Positions 9,601 to 17,162 of a DNA stretch of 64,000 nt are shown in pieces (position 1 is the first letter of the stretch; each line of letters begins with the position of its first letter). This DNA comes from Hufsiella ginkgonis (GTDB lineage Bacteria > Bacteroidota > Bacteroidia > Sphingobacteriales > Sphingobacteriaceae). Under the pieces are notes generated by a model, which saw only the letters and a list, made by a program, of their open reading frames with translations, did no database searches and was not told the origin of the DNA. The translations under genes were made by a program, and so were the position numbers. The DNA is taken from the NCBI RefSeq assembly GCF_009834915.1, contig NZ_WVHS01000001.1, positions 1,530,937 to 1,594,936 on the forward strand. The letters are read 5' to 3'.

Positions 9601-10382
9601 GAATGTAGCCCCCACAGCCGGGTAAGCAAAAACCAGCCGCATAAGCCGGCGATACCTGCTTTAATGTACCCGCGGTCTGCCAGCCATGAGCAGAGCAGGT
9701 TAACAAGGATACAGCTTAATAGTACGGTTGCCAGCCACGCGAAGGCTTCGGCACGCGAAAAATAAGTATTGTTGGTAACTGGTTTTAGCTTTAATGCGAA
9801 GAGGTAGCGGCTGTCGATGCTGCTGCGGATATTGTATACCTGCTCGTCGCCCAAACCGGCGATGTCCAGGTTATCGGTTTGGATCAGCGTTTTTGCGAAT
9901 ACGTTCTGGAGGTACTGGTTCTGGATGGGATAGTTCGCCTTGATGGGGATGTAGCAAACCGCAGAGAACTTGCCATCGGTCCGCTTGATGGCTTCGTACC
10001 AGCCATTCTGCCAGTTCACCATGTTGCTGCCTTCCTTAAGGCCTGCGTCTGTTTGGGGCGCTATGCGGTTAGCGCCCCAGAAGACAAGCACATTGCTGTT
10101 ATAGGTAAACACGTACACGGCGCGTGCTATCCGGAACTCCGTGAGGAATTTTTCGGCCAGTACCGCGTTGGTGTCGAGCGTTTTCAGCGACTCGAAATCC
10201 GCGCGGTTATGCAGGAATTCATTAACGAACTGCTCCTGTTCGTGCAGGTTTTTTTCCAGCTCCTGTGCATCCGTTTTCAGGACGTCCTCCCGGTGATAGG
10301 TGAGCCTCAGCGTGAGCGCCGTGATCACGAAGCTCAGCGTAAGCAGGAATAACAGCAGCCGGATCTTAAAACCTGTAGCCAC
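6675..10382 (-). CDS. Very large multi-pass NtrY-like sensor histidine kinase
   Basis: A 1235-residue membrane sensor kinase. Features in order: an N-terminal membrane segment (~5-25), an extracytoplasmic region, a cluster of membrane helices (~215-470), a second extracytoplasmic sensor region, another helix (~720-740), a third sensory segment, a helix (~935-955), HAMP-like linker, and HisKA with phospho-acceptor H1027 in VAHEIKNPLTPLKL. The ATPase has N-box NLIKNAIEAIP, G1 DNGKGIPDG and GTGLGLAFVK. The NPLTPLKL stretch after the histidine resembles NtrY kinases. No response regulator gene is adjacent. It sits between fabD (6 bp) and aat (1 bp), so it belongs to a housekeeping operon. The signal is unknown. 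Confidence 0.9.
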   Translation of the reverse strand: MATGFKIRLLLFLLTLSFVITALTLRLTYHREDVLKTDAQELEKNLHEQEQFVNEFLHNRADFESLKTLDTNAVLAEKFLTEFRIARAVYVFTYNSNVLVFWGANRIAPQTDAGLKEGSNMVNWQNGWYEAIKRTDGKFSAVCYIPIKANYPIQNQYLQNVFAKTLIQTDNLDIAGLGDEQVYNIRSSIDSRYLFALKLKPVTNNTYFSRAEAFAWLATVLLSCILVNLLCSWLADRGYIKAGIAGLCGWFLLTRLWGLHSDWFISHFNQPVFDPQFYGAGFFYPSMGDFLLNGIAATWCLCFAYKYRARIRLAPGQAGTPLSIAVFIGMGAILSLTAIHLNNSLHGLVLNSSIRFDITSLIIDLNPFSWLGILVLCIAFLNLYLLMEILLIIGRSLPLSDKQRFAAFAAMVLFTAIVKLVQQNFDIFFLLFALVVYLRGWAIYRKNNEFNLVILVATVLLFATIASIKLSRYQFIKDREARRVWAHRLDLSDDQNAVTYFNQFESNLVQDEDLTGYFDHTKPERSLMKNKLQKFYFDGYLTRYDLSTSEYDPAGNSMDGDTSNTIDQFRELVVTGTIKVSQYFYRVNNTFGMRHYFAILPMSAKNRDLGTLVVELKSKTFDEPDAFPQVLAEGRADETGIIRDYSFAFYRDNRLVDKYGKFVYNLGNNEFTEVKNEFENRRVRGYDHLVYRPNNRNLIVVSVPVQGWLIELGSVSFLFLVLLTFSLVCVLVNWSWKNFVRTHQESTLAAWKYFISGGHILYKTRIQASIVAAVVTTLVLVGVITYYSISKQYSKQQEQQITERIARITTAFENQMLKNDQLNITFQSFNNFADVNSADLSFYGADGTLIYSTQPKIYDSFLIARKLNVITFNYLSRYHRSEYFNPEDNVGRMLFISGSRPVRNSRHEIIGYLTLPYFSNKHELEEHKGQFLNTLINVFSLILVSIGFFAVFMANRITYPLTIIQKSLRLTKIGRKNEAIKWHRNDEIGSLIREYNTMIEALEESAGRLARSERETAWKEMAKQVAHEIKNPLTPLKLGVQLLDKSWKENDPNFNKKFERFSKSFIEQIESLAHIANEFSNFAKMPETSLESVRLREVVERSIEVFSKLEHTSVVLDDQLGYDKMVKGDKDQLLRCFNNLIKNAIEAIPENRKGLIRISIAQRNDKVFVEISDNGKGIPDGLRERIFNPNFTTKSSGTGLGLAFVKQAIENMLGSIHFKTEHDVGTTFYITLPLA

Positions 10383-10388
10383 GGGTGT

Positions 10389-11270
10389 TTATACTGATGC
10401 GCTCCGGGTTTCCATGGCGCGGTTCACTTTTTTAACGAGTCCCTGTAATACATTTCCGGGGCCTACTTCTGTAAAGGAAGTAGCGCCGTCGTGGATCATT
10501 GCTTCGATGGTTTGCGTCCACCGCACAGCGCCGGTAAGCTGTGCCACCAGGTTATGCTTGATGGCTTCCGGGTCGGTATAATGTTTTGCGTTTATATTCT
10601 GGTAGATCGGGCAAACGGGCGCTTCGATCCGGGTGTTGTTGATGGCCGCTTCGAGCTCCACGCGTGCCGCCTCCATCAGCGGCGAGTGGAAGGCGCCGCC
10701 TACATTAAGTTTTAGGGCGCGTTTGGCGCCGCGTTCGAGCAGCAGGGCACAAGCTTTATCTACCCCTTCGATACTGCCGGAAATAACCAGCTGGCCCGGG
10801 CAGTTATAATTTGCGGGTACCACCACCTCGCTCACCAGCCGGCAAACATCTTCTACCGTGAAATCATCGGCGCCAAGGATCGCCGCCATCGCCGAAGGCT
10901 GAATCCCGCATGCTTTTTGCATAGCAGTGGCACGGATATAGACCAGCCTGAGGCCTTCTTCGAACGACAAAGCCCTGGCCGCAACCAGCGCAGAAAATTC
11001 ACCCAGCGAATGACCCGCAACCATGCCGGGTTTAAAGCCGTCGCCCAACGTTTTGGCGAGGATCACCGAATGAAGGAAAATCGCAGGCTGCGTTACCCGT
11101 GTTTGTTTCAGGTCCTCGTCTGTGCCATCGAACATAATATCGGTGATCCGGAAGCCGAGGATCTCGTTGGCCTGCTCAAAAAGGCTTTCGGCGGCTTCGG
11201 ATTTCTCGTACAGGTCTTTTCCCATCCCGGGAAATTGCGCCCCCTGTCCGGGGAAGATATAAGCGTTCAT
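10389..11270 (-). CDS. fabD: Malonyl-CoA:ACP transacylase
   Basis: Transfers malonyl from CoA to acyl carrier protein for fatty-acid synthesis (FASII). Motifs: GQGAQFPGMG at the N-terminus, GHSLGEFSAL with nucleophile S88, the QPAIFLHS segment, NCPGQLVISG, and GGAFHSPLM carrying the catalytic His. 293 residues is normal. Followed after 6 bp by the giant histidine kinase and then aat. The usual fab neighbours are absent from this window. Confidence 0.96.
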   Translation of the reverse strand: MNAYIFPGQGAQFPGMGKDLYEKSEAAESLFEQANEILGFRITDIMFDGTDEDLKQTRVTQPAIFLHSVILAKTLGDGFKPGMVAGHSLGEFSALVAARALSFEEGLRLVYIRATAMQKACGIQPSAMAAILGADDFTVEDVCRLVSEVVVPANYNCPGQLVISGSIEGVDKACALLLERGAKRALKLNVGGAFHSPLMEAARVELEAAINNTRIEAPVCPIYQNINAKHYTDPEAIKHNLVAQLTGAVRWTQTIEAMIHDGATSFTEVGPGNVLQGLVKKVNRAMETRSASV

Positions 11271-11292
11271 ATAGAGTCAGTAATAATTATCA

Positions 11293-11395
11293 TTTGGCTG
11301 GTAGCTATTTAGCTAATAGCCTGATAGTGGTTAATGTTTTATATTACCATCTTTATTGTGGTGAGCTGTCAGCCGTCAGCTATTGGCTGGGCCGG
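11293..11395. repeat. Inverted pair of dispersed ATCAGC/CTAATAGC-type repeats
   Basis: Arms at 11293-11327 (ggctggtagctatttagc...) and 11361-11395 (gagctgtcagccgtcagc...) are related in inverted orientation; AGCTAATAGCCTGA can pair with TCAGCTATTGGCT. The element fills the folE-fabD gap and ends at the folE stop codon. It could act as a 3' hairpin for folE or an mRNA-processing site. Confidence 0.65.
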
Positions 11396-12034
11396 TTATG
11401 CCAATTTCGCCGTAATCAGCCTTAAAAACTCCGCTCTTGTTTTCTCATGCACGAATTCGCCGGTAAAAGCGGAAGTGGTGGTTACGGAATTTTGTTTCTG
11501 GATCCCGCGCATCGCCATGCATAAATGGCGGCATTCTATCACTACGGCAACGCCGGCCGGCTGAAGGGTGTCCTGGATACAGTCGCGGATTTCGTTAGTG
11601 AGGCGTTCCTGCACCTGCAGGCGGCGCGAGTAGGCGTCCACTACACGCGGGATCTTGCTCAGGCCCACAATATGCCCGTTAGGGATGTAAGCAATGTGCG
11701 CTTTTCCAAAAAAAGGAAGGAGGTGATGTTCGCACATGGAGTATACCTCGATGTCTTTTACAACCACCATCTGGCTATAATCTTCTTTAAACATGGCGCT
11801 CCGCAAAAGCCCGGCGGGGTTAAGGTCGTACCCATGTGTGAGGAACTGGAGGGCTTTCGCCACTCTCTCGGGGGTCTTGAGCAGCCCTTCGCGCGCCGGG
11901 TCTTCGCCCAGGTCCTTCAGGATGTCGCTATAATGAGAGGCTATGCGGTCGACCTTTACCTGGTTATACCGGTTTGACTGCACGTAGCCAAATTCGTTTT
12001 CGTCGGCGGTGAAGCCGGTTTGTTCGTTCTCCAT
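11396..12034 (-). CDS. folE: GTP cyclohydrolase I
   Basis: Converts GTP to 7,8-dihydroneopterin triphosphate, the entry step to folate, biopterin and queuosine. Motifs: [18 protein letters not shown], zinc-binding [11 protein letters not shown] and [10 protein letters not shown], and the substrate-binding [14 protein letters not shown]. 212 residues, type IA. The gene follows the pterin synthase by 22 bp on the same strand, so the two form an operon. The last codons abut a dispersed repeat. Confidence 0.96.
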   Translation of the reverse strand: MENEQTGFTADENEFGYVQSNRYNQVKVDRIASHYSDILKDLGEDPAREGLLKTPERVAKALQFLTHGYDLNPAGLLRSAMFKEDYSQMVVVKDIEVYSMCEHHLLPFFGKAHIAYIPNGHIVGLSKIPRVVDAYSRRLQVQERLTNEIRDCIQDTLQPAGVAVVIECRHLCMAMRGIQKQNSVTTTSAFTGEFVHEKTRAEFLRLITAKLA

Positions 12035-12056
12035 TGAAATTGTTTAAAACCGGCGC

Positions 12057-12470
12057 TTATTCGCCAAAGTAATCAACATAGTTGTTTTCTGTCTCCCAAA
12101 GCCTCACCCTGTGTAAAAATGCGCCGTTTGCCTCTACGTGAGGCTTAAGCTGGTTAAATATTTCCACCGCCAGTACTTCCGTGGATGCCATCTTTCCTTT
12201 CATAAAGTCTACATCCAGGTTAATATTACGGTGGTCGAGCTTATCGGTTACATAAACGCGTGTGAGACGCTTTAGTTCTTTAAGGTCCATAACAAAACCG
12301 GTAACCGGGTCAATTTCGCCTTTAACCGTAACATACAGGTAATAATTATGCCCGTGCCAGTTTGGATTGGAGCATTTTCCGAAGGTTTCGAGGTTCCGTT
12401 CGTCGGTCCATTCTTCTTTAAAAAGTTTGTGGGCCGAATTAAAACTTTCCCTGCGGGTGATGTAGATCAT
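12057..12470 (-). CDS. 6-pyruvoyl-tetrahydropterin synthase / 6-carboxytetrahydropterin synthase family
   Basis: Acts on dihydroneopterin triphosphate, the product of the co-transcribed FolE. Zinc ligands are H14 (NSAHKLF) and H39/H41 (NWHGHNY). The catalytic Cys is C33 in FGKCSNPNWHGHNY, five residues before HGH as in animal PTPS, whereas classic QueD has a shorter C-to-HGH spacing. DHRN and WETENNY complete the site. 137 residues. The alternatives are biopterin-type synthesis (PTPS) or queuosine synthesis (QueD); motif spacing favours the PTPS subtype, but family members in this phylum are often annotated QueD. Confidence 0.88.
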   Translation of the reverse strand: MIYITRRESFNSAHKLFKEEWTDERNLETFGKCSNPNWHGHNYYLYVTVKGEIDPVTGFVMDLKELKRLTRVYVTDKLDHRNINLDVDFMKGKMASTEVLAVEIFNQLKPHVEANGAFLHRVRLWETENNYVDYFGE

Positions 12471-12489
12471 ATCTTTACAATTGAGTGCG

Positions 12490-12497
12490 CAAATATA
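12490..12497 (-). promoter_or_regulatory. -7 promoter element of the pterin synthase-folE operon
   Basis: Minus-strand TATATTTG is a perfect TAnnTTTG match, 20 bp upstream of the pterin synthase start. It lies in the 88-bp divergent gap to mqnB. Confidence 0.65.
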
Positions 12498-12524
12498 GGG
12501 AAAACTGTAGTCACGTGAATTTGA

Positions 12525-12532
12525 TAACTTTG
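12525..12532 (+). promoter_or_regulatory. -7 promoter element of the mqnB operon
   Basis: Plus-strand TAACTTTG matches TAnnTTTG, 26 bp upstream of the mqnB TTG start codon. The -33 element is not obvious. Confidence 0.6.
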
Positions 12533-12558
12533 AGCGGCCACCAGTTAAATATCATCCC

Positions 12559-13230
12559 TTGAAAACACTAATAGTCGCTGCTACATTACCTGAAATTTCG
12601 CCGCTAATGGCATCCATGGCCCTCAACGAAGGTGTTAATAACTACCGGGAGCATGTAGTGTATGTGTTAATAACTGGTGTGGGGATGGTGGCGACAGCTT
12701 ATGCATTAGGATATCACCTGGGCAATTTTAAATACGACCTCGCCATTAACCTGGGTATCGCAGGCAGTTTCGACAGGTCGATCGCGTTAGGAGAAGTGGT
12801 CCATGTAACACGAGATCATTTCGCTGAACTTGGCGCCGAAGATGGCGATGGATTCCTAACGATAGATGAGTTAGGGTTTGGCGCGTCGGCGGTCAGCCAT
12901 CAGCTATCAGCCGTCAGCAGCCAGTTATCAGCCGGCAGTCGTGAGCCGGATATTCGAACGGTAACAGGGATCACGGTAAACCGGGTCCACGGAAACGTGC
13001 ACTCCATTGAGGCTACTGTTAGCAGGCTCGCGCCGCATACCGAAAGCATGGAAGGTGCGGCCTTTTTTTACGCCTGTAATTCGGCGGCGGTCCCGGCTAT
13101 GCAGCTCAGGTCGATATCAAATTACGTGGAACGCCGCAACCGCGAAGCCTGGAATATAGGTCTGGCCATCAAAAATCTCAATATCTTTGCGGAGAAATTT
13201 ATTACGGACCTATTAAAAGCCGGCAGCTAA
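12559..13230 (+). CDS. mqnB: Futalosine hydrolase, with repeat-derived insertion
   Basis: Removes the base from futalosine in the futalosine route to menaquinone. It has the nucleoside-phosphorylase-like fold: NLGIAGSF, VVHVTRDHFAELGAEDGD, ESMEGAAFFYAC and the C-terminal SNYVERRNREAWNIGLAI are family-typical. The start codon is TTG at 12559 (MKTLIVAATLPEI). Residues ~111-128 (AVSHQLSAVSSQLSAGS) are the in-frame translation of a dispersed DNA repeat at 12889-12940. They replace a surface loop and keep the frame open. The last codons and stop also lie in a repeat copy. mqnD follows after 22 bp. Confidence 0.9.
   Translation: MKTLIVAATLPEISPLMASMALNEGVNNYREHVVYVLITGVGMVATAYALGYHLGNFKYDLAINLGIAGSFDRSIALGEVVHVTRDHFAELGAEDGDGFLTIDELGFGASAVSHQLSAVSSQLSAGSREPDIRTVTGITVNRVHGNVHSIEATVSRLAPHTESMEGAAFFYACNSAAVPAMQLRSISNYVERRNREAWNIGLAIKNLNIFAEKFITDLLKAGS
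12889..12940. repeat. Dispersed repeat inside the mqnB reading frame
   Basis: About six degenerate copies of a (g)tcagccatcagc-type unit run through 52 bp of coding sequence, a multiple that keeps the frame. The encoded peptide is Ser/Gln/Ala-rich and unlike futalosine hydrolase sequence. Confidence 0.8.
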
Positions 13231-13250
13231 TGGCTGATGGCTAGCCGCTA
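13218..13250. repeat. Dispersed repeat at the mqnB-mqnD junction
   Basis: agccggcagctaatggctga and following bases belong to the same repeat family. The copy supplies the mqnB stop codon and the spacer up to the mqnD ATG. Confidence 0.6.
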
Positions 13251-13252
13251 CC

Positions 13253-14104
13253 ATGAAACTAACACTCGGTTTTTCGCCCTGCCCCAACGATACGTTTATT
13301 TTTGATGCCCTTATACACCACAAGATAGATACCGAAGGCCTCGACTTTGAAGTATATTTCGACGATGTGGAAACTCTCAACCAAAAGGCCTTTCGCGGTG
13401 AGCTAGATATCACTAAGCTCAGCTTCCATGCCTTTGCCTACGTAGCCGGCCGGTACGTGCTGCTCGATTCGGGTAGTGCACTGGGTTTTGGGGTGGGCCC
13501 GCTGCTTATTTCAGCCAACGGCGATCGGCCTTCGGCCATCAGCTCTTTAACGGTAGGTATCCCCGGCAAATATACCACGGCCAATTTCCTGCTTAGCCTG
13601 GCCTACCCGGAGCTGCAGAACAAGAAAGAAATGATTTTCTCGGATATCGAGAACGCCCTGCTCCGGGGGGAGATAGACCTTGGCCTCATCATCCACGAGA
13701 ATAGATTCACCTACCAGCAAAAAGGATTGAAAAAGATCGTGGATCTTGGCAAGTTCTGGGAAGACGAAACCGGCTGTGCCATCCCGCTGGGCGGCATCGT
13801 GGTGAAACGCGGCCTCCCGGAAGAAGTAAAACATAAAGTGAACCGCGTGCTTCGCAGGAGCGTGGAGTTCGCCTTCGCTAACCCAAAGTCGGGGATCGGC
13901 TTCATCCGCGCGCATGCACAGGAGATGGAGGAGGCGGTAATGTACCAGCACATCGAACTGTATGTAAACCAGTATTCGCTCGACCTGGGAGCAGAAGGCC
14001 GCAATGCCGTCAACCTGCTGTTTGAAAAAGCGGCGGAAAAAAAAGTGATCCCCCAAATAAATAAAAACCTATTTTTAACCGACCTAAACGTCCAGTCACT
14101 ATGA
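13253..14104 (+). CDS. mqnD: 1,4-dihydroxy-6-naphthoate synthase
   Basis: Converts cyclic dehypoxanthine futalosine to 1,4-dihydroxy-6-naphthoate in the alternative menaquinone pathway. It has the periplasmic-binding-protein-like fold; diagnostic N-terminus LGFSPCPNDTFIFDALIH, ITKLSFHAFAYV, GVGPLL, and IHENRFTYQ. 283 residues, full length. It overlaps hldD by 4 bp (ATGA), so translation is coupled. With mqnB it shows the cell makes menaquinone by the futalosine route; mqnA, mqnC and mqnE are not in this window. Confidence 0.95.
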   Translation: MKLTLGFSPCPNDTFIFDALIHHKIDTEGLDFEVYFDDVETLNQKAFRGELDITKLSFHAFAYVAGRYVLLDSGSALGFGVGPLLISANGDRPSAISSLTVGIPGKYTTANFLLSLAYPELQNKKEMIFSDIENALLRGEIDLGLIIHENRFTYQQKGLKKIVDLGKFWEDETGCAIPLGGIVVKRGLPEEVKHKVNRVLRRSVEFAFANPKSGIGFIRAHAQEMEEAVMYQHIELYVNQYSLDLGAEGRNAVNLLFEKAAEKKVIPQINKNLFLTDLNVQSL

Positions 14105-15066
14105 TCATCATCACCGGCGCCGCAGGATTTATCGGAAGCTGCCTTATACATAAACTTAATTCGGAGGGATATACAGACCTGGTATTGGTCGACGATTTCA
14201 GCGATGCCGCGAAAAACAAGAACCTGGATAACAAGAAATTTACGCTGAAGGTTGACCGCGAAGATTTTATTGCCTGGATACCGCAGCACCAGCTGCATAT
14301 CCAGTTCGTTTTTCACATCGGCGCCCGTACGGATACCACGGAGTTCGACCGCTCGGTACTCGACAAGCTTAACCTCGACTACACCAAAGAGGTTTGGAAC
14401 GCCTGCGTGGAGTTTGGTTTGCCATTAGTTTATGCGTCATCCGCCGCTACCTACGGCCTTGGCGAAGAAGGATATGATGACGACGAGCAGAAGATCCCCT
14501 TGTTAAAACCTCTTAACCCTTACGGTGATTCTAAAAACGATTTCGACATCTGGGCCCTGCAACAGGAAAAGAAACCATATTTCTGGGCAGGCCTAAAGTT
14601 TTTTAACGTGTACGGCCCCAACGAATACCATAAAGCAAGGATGGCGTCCGTGATCTTCCACACGTTTAACCGGATCCGTGAAACGGGGGAAATGAAGCTC
14701 TTCCAGTCGCATAAACCCGGTATAGCCGATGGGGAGCAGCAACGCGATTTCGTGTACGTAAAAGATGTGCTCGACGTGCTTTATTTCCTGATGCATCACC
14801 GTAAAGATTGCGGAATTTATAACCTTGGGTCGGGTAAGGCGCGTACGTTCAGGGATCTCGCAAGCTTAACTTTTAACGCGATGGGACTCGAGCCCAGGAT
14901 CAGCTTCATCCCGACACCGGAAGATATCAGGGACAAATACCAGTATTTTACCGAGGCGACCATGGATAAGCTGGCTTCGATAGGCTATCACAAGCCGTTT
15001 CACACGCTGGAAGAGGGAATTAGCGATTACGTGAAGAATTATCTTACTCCCGGGAGGTACCTGTAA
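14101..15066 (+). CDS. hldD: ADP-L-glycero-D-manno-heptose 6-epimerase
   Basis: Epimerises ADP-D-glycero-manno-heptose for the LPS inner core. It is an extended SDR with the NAD(P)-binding motif GAAGFIGS at residues 6-13, catalytic Y141-x3-K145 in PYGDSKNDF, upstream ASSAATYG, and the family-typical FFNVYGPNEYHK. 321 residues. It is last in the mqnB-mqnD-hldD operon and overlaps mqnD by 4 bp. Indicates a heptose-containing LPS. Confidence 0.93.
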   Translation: MIIITGAAGFIGSCLIHKLNSEGYTDLVLVDDFSDAAKNKNLDNKKFTLKVDREDFIAWIPQHQLHIQFVFHIGARTDTTEFDRSVLDKLNLDYTKEVWNACVEFGLPLVYASSAATYGLGEEGYDDDEQKIPLLKPLNPYGDSKNDFDIWALQQEKKPYFWAGLKFFNVYGPNEYHKARMASVIFHTFNRIRETGEMKLFQSHKPGIADGEQQRDFVYVKDVLDVLYFLMHHRKDCGIYNLGSGKARTFRDLASLTFNAMGLEPRISFIPTPEDIRDKYQYFTEATMDKLASIGYHKPFHTLEEGISDYVKNYLTPGRYL

Positions 15067-15124
15067 TTATCCTCCCCCGCCTGCGGCACCCATCAGCTTA
15101 GCGGTCCTGCCTGGTTAGGAGGAT

Positions 15125-16351
15125 TTACAGATCCTTTTTCAATTCCACCAGATGTTTAACGCTTAACCTCGACGACACTGCCGAAGTGATGGTCGAGATA
15201 ATGGTCACCGTGGCAAAAACCAGCAGGAAATCCTGCCATTTCAAGCCAACCGGGTACGAGTCGGTGATCATGTTTTCCGCATTCATTTTTACGAAACCAT
15301 AATGCATCTGCAGGAGACAGAAGCCCAAACCGGCGACCATGCCCGAAACACATCCCATCATGGAGATCATCATACCTTCGGTAAAGAAGATGTTGCGGAT
15401 CAGGCGGCTGTCTGCGCCGATGCTGCTCAGGATGGCGATATCCTGCCGCTTATCGATCACCAGCATGGTAAGTGACCCAATAATGTTAAATATGGCGATA
15501 ATAAGCACAAAGGTGAGGATCAGGTAGATCGAGAATTTTTCCACATTGAGTGTTTTGTACAGGTTTTGGTCCTGCTGCATGCGGTTTTTCACGATAAAAT
15601 CGGAGCCGATGAGCTTGATGATCCGCTGCTGCATCTTATCCACGTTGTTTTTATTCTTTAGGGTGATTTCTATAGCCGATACATTGGTTTGTTCTTCGAG
15701 TAATTCCCGCGCAAAGCGAAGGGGCACGATAATGATCTCGTCGAACTGCTGTTGTACCGAAAATACGCCCGCCGGATGGATCTCCTTTACATTGAACGGA
15801 TCGGTGGAGTTTAGCTTAGCGGCATCGCCCTTGCGGGGCGAATAGATCTCGAGGTCGGTAAAATCATCATTGACGTTAATACCCAGGTTTCCCTGTACGG
15901 CGGCGCCCACCACGGCAAAGTCGTGTTTTTTATCGTGCAGGGTAAATGCGCCGGCGATGATGGTGCTGTCGAGCATTTTCCCCTCCAGGAACTTGTCGTC
16001 GACCCCTTTTATCAGCCCGATATATTTGCCTTTGCGGTAACCTACCAAGGCTTTTTCCTGCAGCACCTCGGCAAAACTGCGTATCTCAGTATCCTTTCTC
16101 AGCACGGTAAAATAAGGCGCCGAAGGATCGAAGGTTTTCCCCAGGGCCGGCTCGATCCTGATCTCCGGCGTAAAAGTATTGTACATGGAGAGGATTACAT
16201 TCTCAAAACCGTTAAACACCGAAAGAATGATGATCAGCGCCGCACTGCCTACGAACACCCCGAGCACCGAAATCCCCGAGATGAAGTTGATCGCGTTAAA
16301 TGATTTCTTGGAGAAAAGGTAACGTTTGGCGATGTAGAAGCTGGTATTCAT
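15125..16351 (-). CDS. ABC transporter permease, LolC/LolE (FtsX) type
   Basis: A four-helix FtsX/MacB-type permease: one N-terminal helix (~20-45, with SGISVLGVFVGSAALIIILS), a large periplasmic domain (~50-265) and three C-terminal helices (~270-405). The NTSFYIAKRYLFSKKSFNAINFIS opening is typical of LolE-like lipoprotein-releasing permeases in Bacteroidota. The start at 16351 (MNTSFYIAKRYLF) is preferred over an in-frame ATG at 16393, because the extra 14 residues come from a GGCG/GACG-repetitive stretch. No ATPase gene is adjacent, so it would rely on a LolD-like partner elsewhere. Confidence 0.85.
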   Translation of the reverse strand: MNTSFYIAKRYLFSKKSFNAINFISGISVLGVFVGSAALIIILSVFNGFENVILSMYNTFTPEIRIEPALGKTFDPSAPYFTVLRKDTEIRSFAEVLQEKALVGYRKGKYIGLIKGVDDKFLEGKMLDSTIIAGAFTLHDKKHDFAVVGAAVQGNLGINVNDDFTDLEIYSPRKGDAAKLNSTDPFNVKEIHPAGVFSVQQQFDEIIIVPLRFARELLEEQTNVSAIEITLKNKNNVDKMQQRIIKLIGSDFIVKNRMQQDQNLYKTLNVEKFSIYLILTFVLIIAIFNIIGSLTMLVIDKRQDIAILSSIGADSRLIRNIFFTEGMMISMMGCVSGMVAGLGFCLLQMHYGFVKMNAENMITDSYPVGLKWQDFLLVFATVTIISTITSAVSSRLSVKHLVELKKDL

Positions 16352-16458
16352 GGGGTTGGACGTTAGGCGCTGGACGCCGGGCGTCTCCGGCATGGCGTAT
16401 GATCAGGTCCTGGGATAGTATTAATCATGATTGTTTCTTTTCAGGAACGTTTAGCGTA

Positions 16459-17097
16459 TTACCTAAAAAACGGGTTGTGCCTTTTTTCGTACGCTATCGT
16501 CGTTTCCGGTCCGTGTCCCGGATACACAACTACATCCCCCGGGAGCGTAAACAACTGAGTTTCGATACTGTTGATCAGTTGGTCATAATTTCCGCCAGGG
16601 AGGTCGGCACGGCCGATGCTGCCGCGAAAAAGTACGTCGCCACCGGCCAGGACCTTGTCAGCTTTGCTGTAAAAGCATAGATGTGCCGGTGAGTGGCCGG
16701 GCGCAAATATCAAATCGAGTGTGCTGCCGCCAAAGGTAACGCTGCCGGATTCGGGGAGGAAGGTTTCGGGCATCGGCGAAACTTCGTAACGGATCCCCAT
16801 TTCGGGCGCGTATGCCGGAACGGCTGCCAGCAGCGCCGCTTCGCCTTCGTGGAACTGTGGGAGTAGGCCGTACACGTCGTGCACAAACTTATTTCCGAGC
16901 ACGTGGTCGATGTGGCAATGGGTATTTAACAACAGCACCGGGGTTAGTTTTTCCTGCCGGATGAAGCTCACAAGGCGGTTTTCGTCCTCCCCGGAGTACA
17001 TGCCCGGGTCGATAATGGCGCACTCCCCGGTTTCATCATAAAACACGTATGAATTTTCCTGGTAGGGATTCCATGAAAAGATTTGCACTTTGATCAT
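16459..17097 (-). CDS. MBL-fold metallo-hydrolase (glyoxalase II-like)
   Basis: A metallo-beta-lactamase fold hydrolase with zinc motif THCHIDHVLG, downstream GHSPAHLCF and GGDVLF, and YPGHGPETTIAYE near the C-terminus, as in hydroxyacylglutathione hydrolase-like proteins. 213 residues from the ATG at 17097 (MIKVQIFSWNPYQENSY); a longer in-frame start at 17145 would extend into the frr promoter region and was rejected. Divergent from frr. The substrate is not known. Confidence 0.88.
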   Translation of the reverse strand: MIKVQIFSWNPYQENSYVFYDETGECAIIDPGMYSGEDENRLVSFIRQEKLTPVLLLNTHCHIDHVLGNKFVHDVYGLLPQFHEGEAALLAAVPAYAPEMGIRYEVSPMPETFLPESGSVTFGGSTLDLIFAPGHSPAHLCFYSKADKVLAGGDVLFRGSIGRADLPGGNYDQLINSIETQLFTLPGDVVVYPGHGPETTIAYEKRHNPFFR

Positions 17098-17134
17098 GCG
17101 GTAAAAGTAAACATCTGTAACATCGAAATTTTTA

Positions 17135-17142
17135 TATTTTTG
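17135..17142 (+). promoter_or_regulatory. -7 promoter element of frr
   Basis: TATTTTTG matches TAnnTTTG, 20 bp upstream of the frr ATG, in a 65-bp divergent gap. Confidence 0.6.
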
Positions 17143-17162
17143 CACATTAAAGCAGAATCTAC

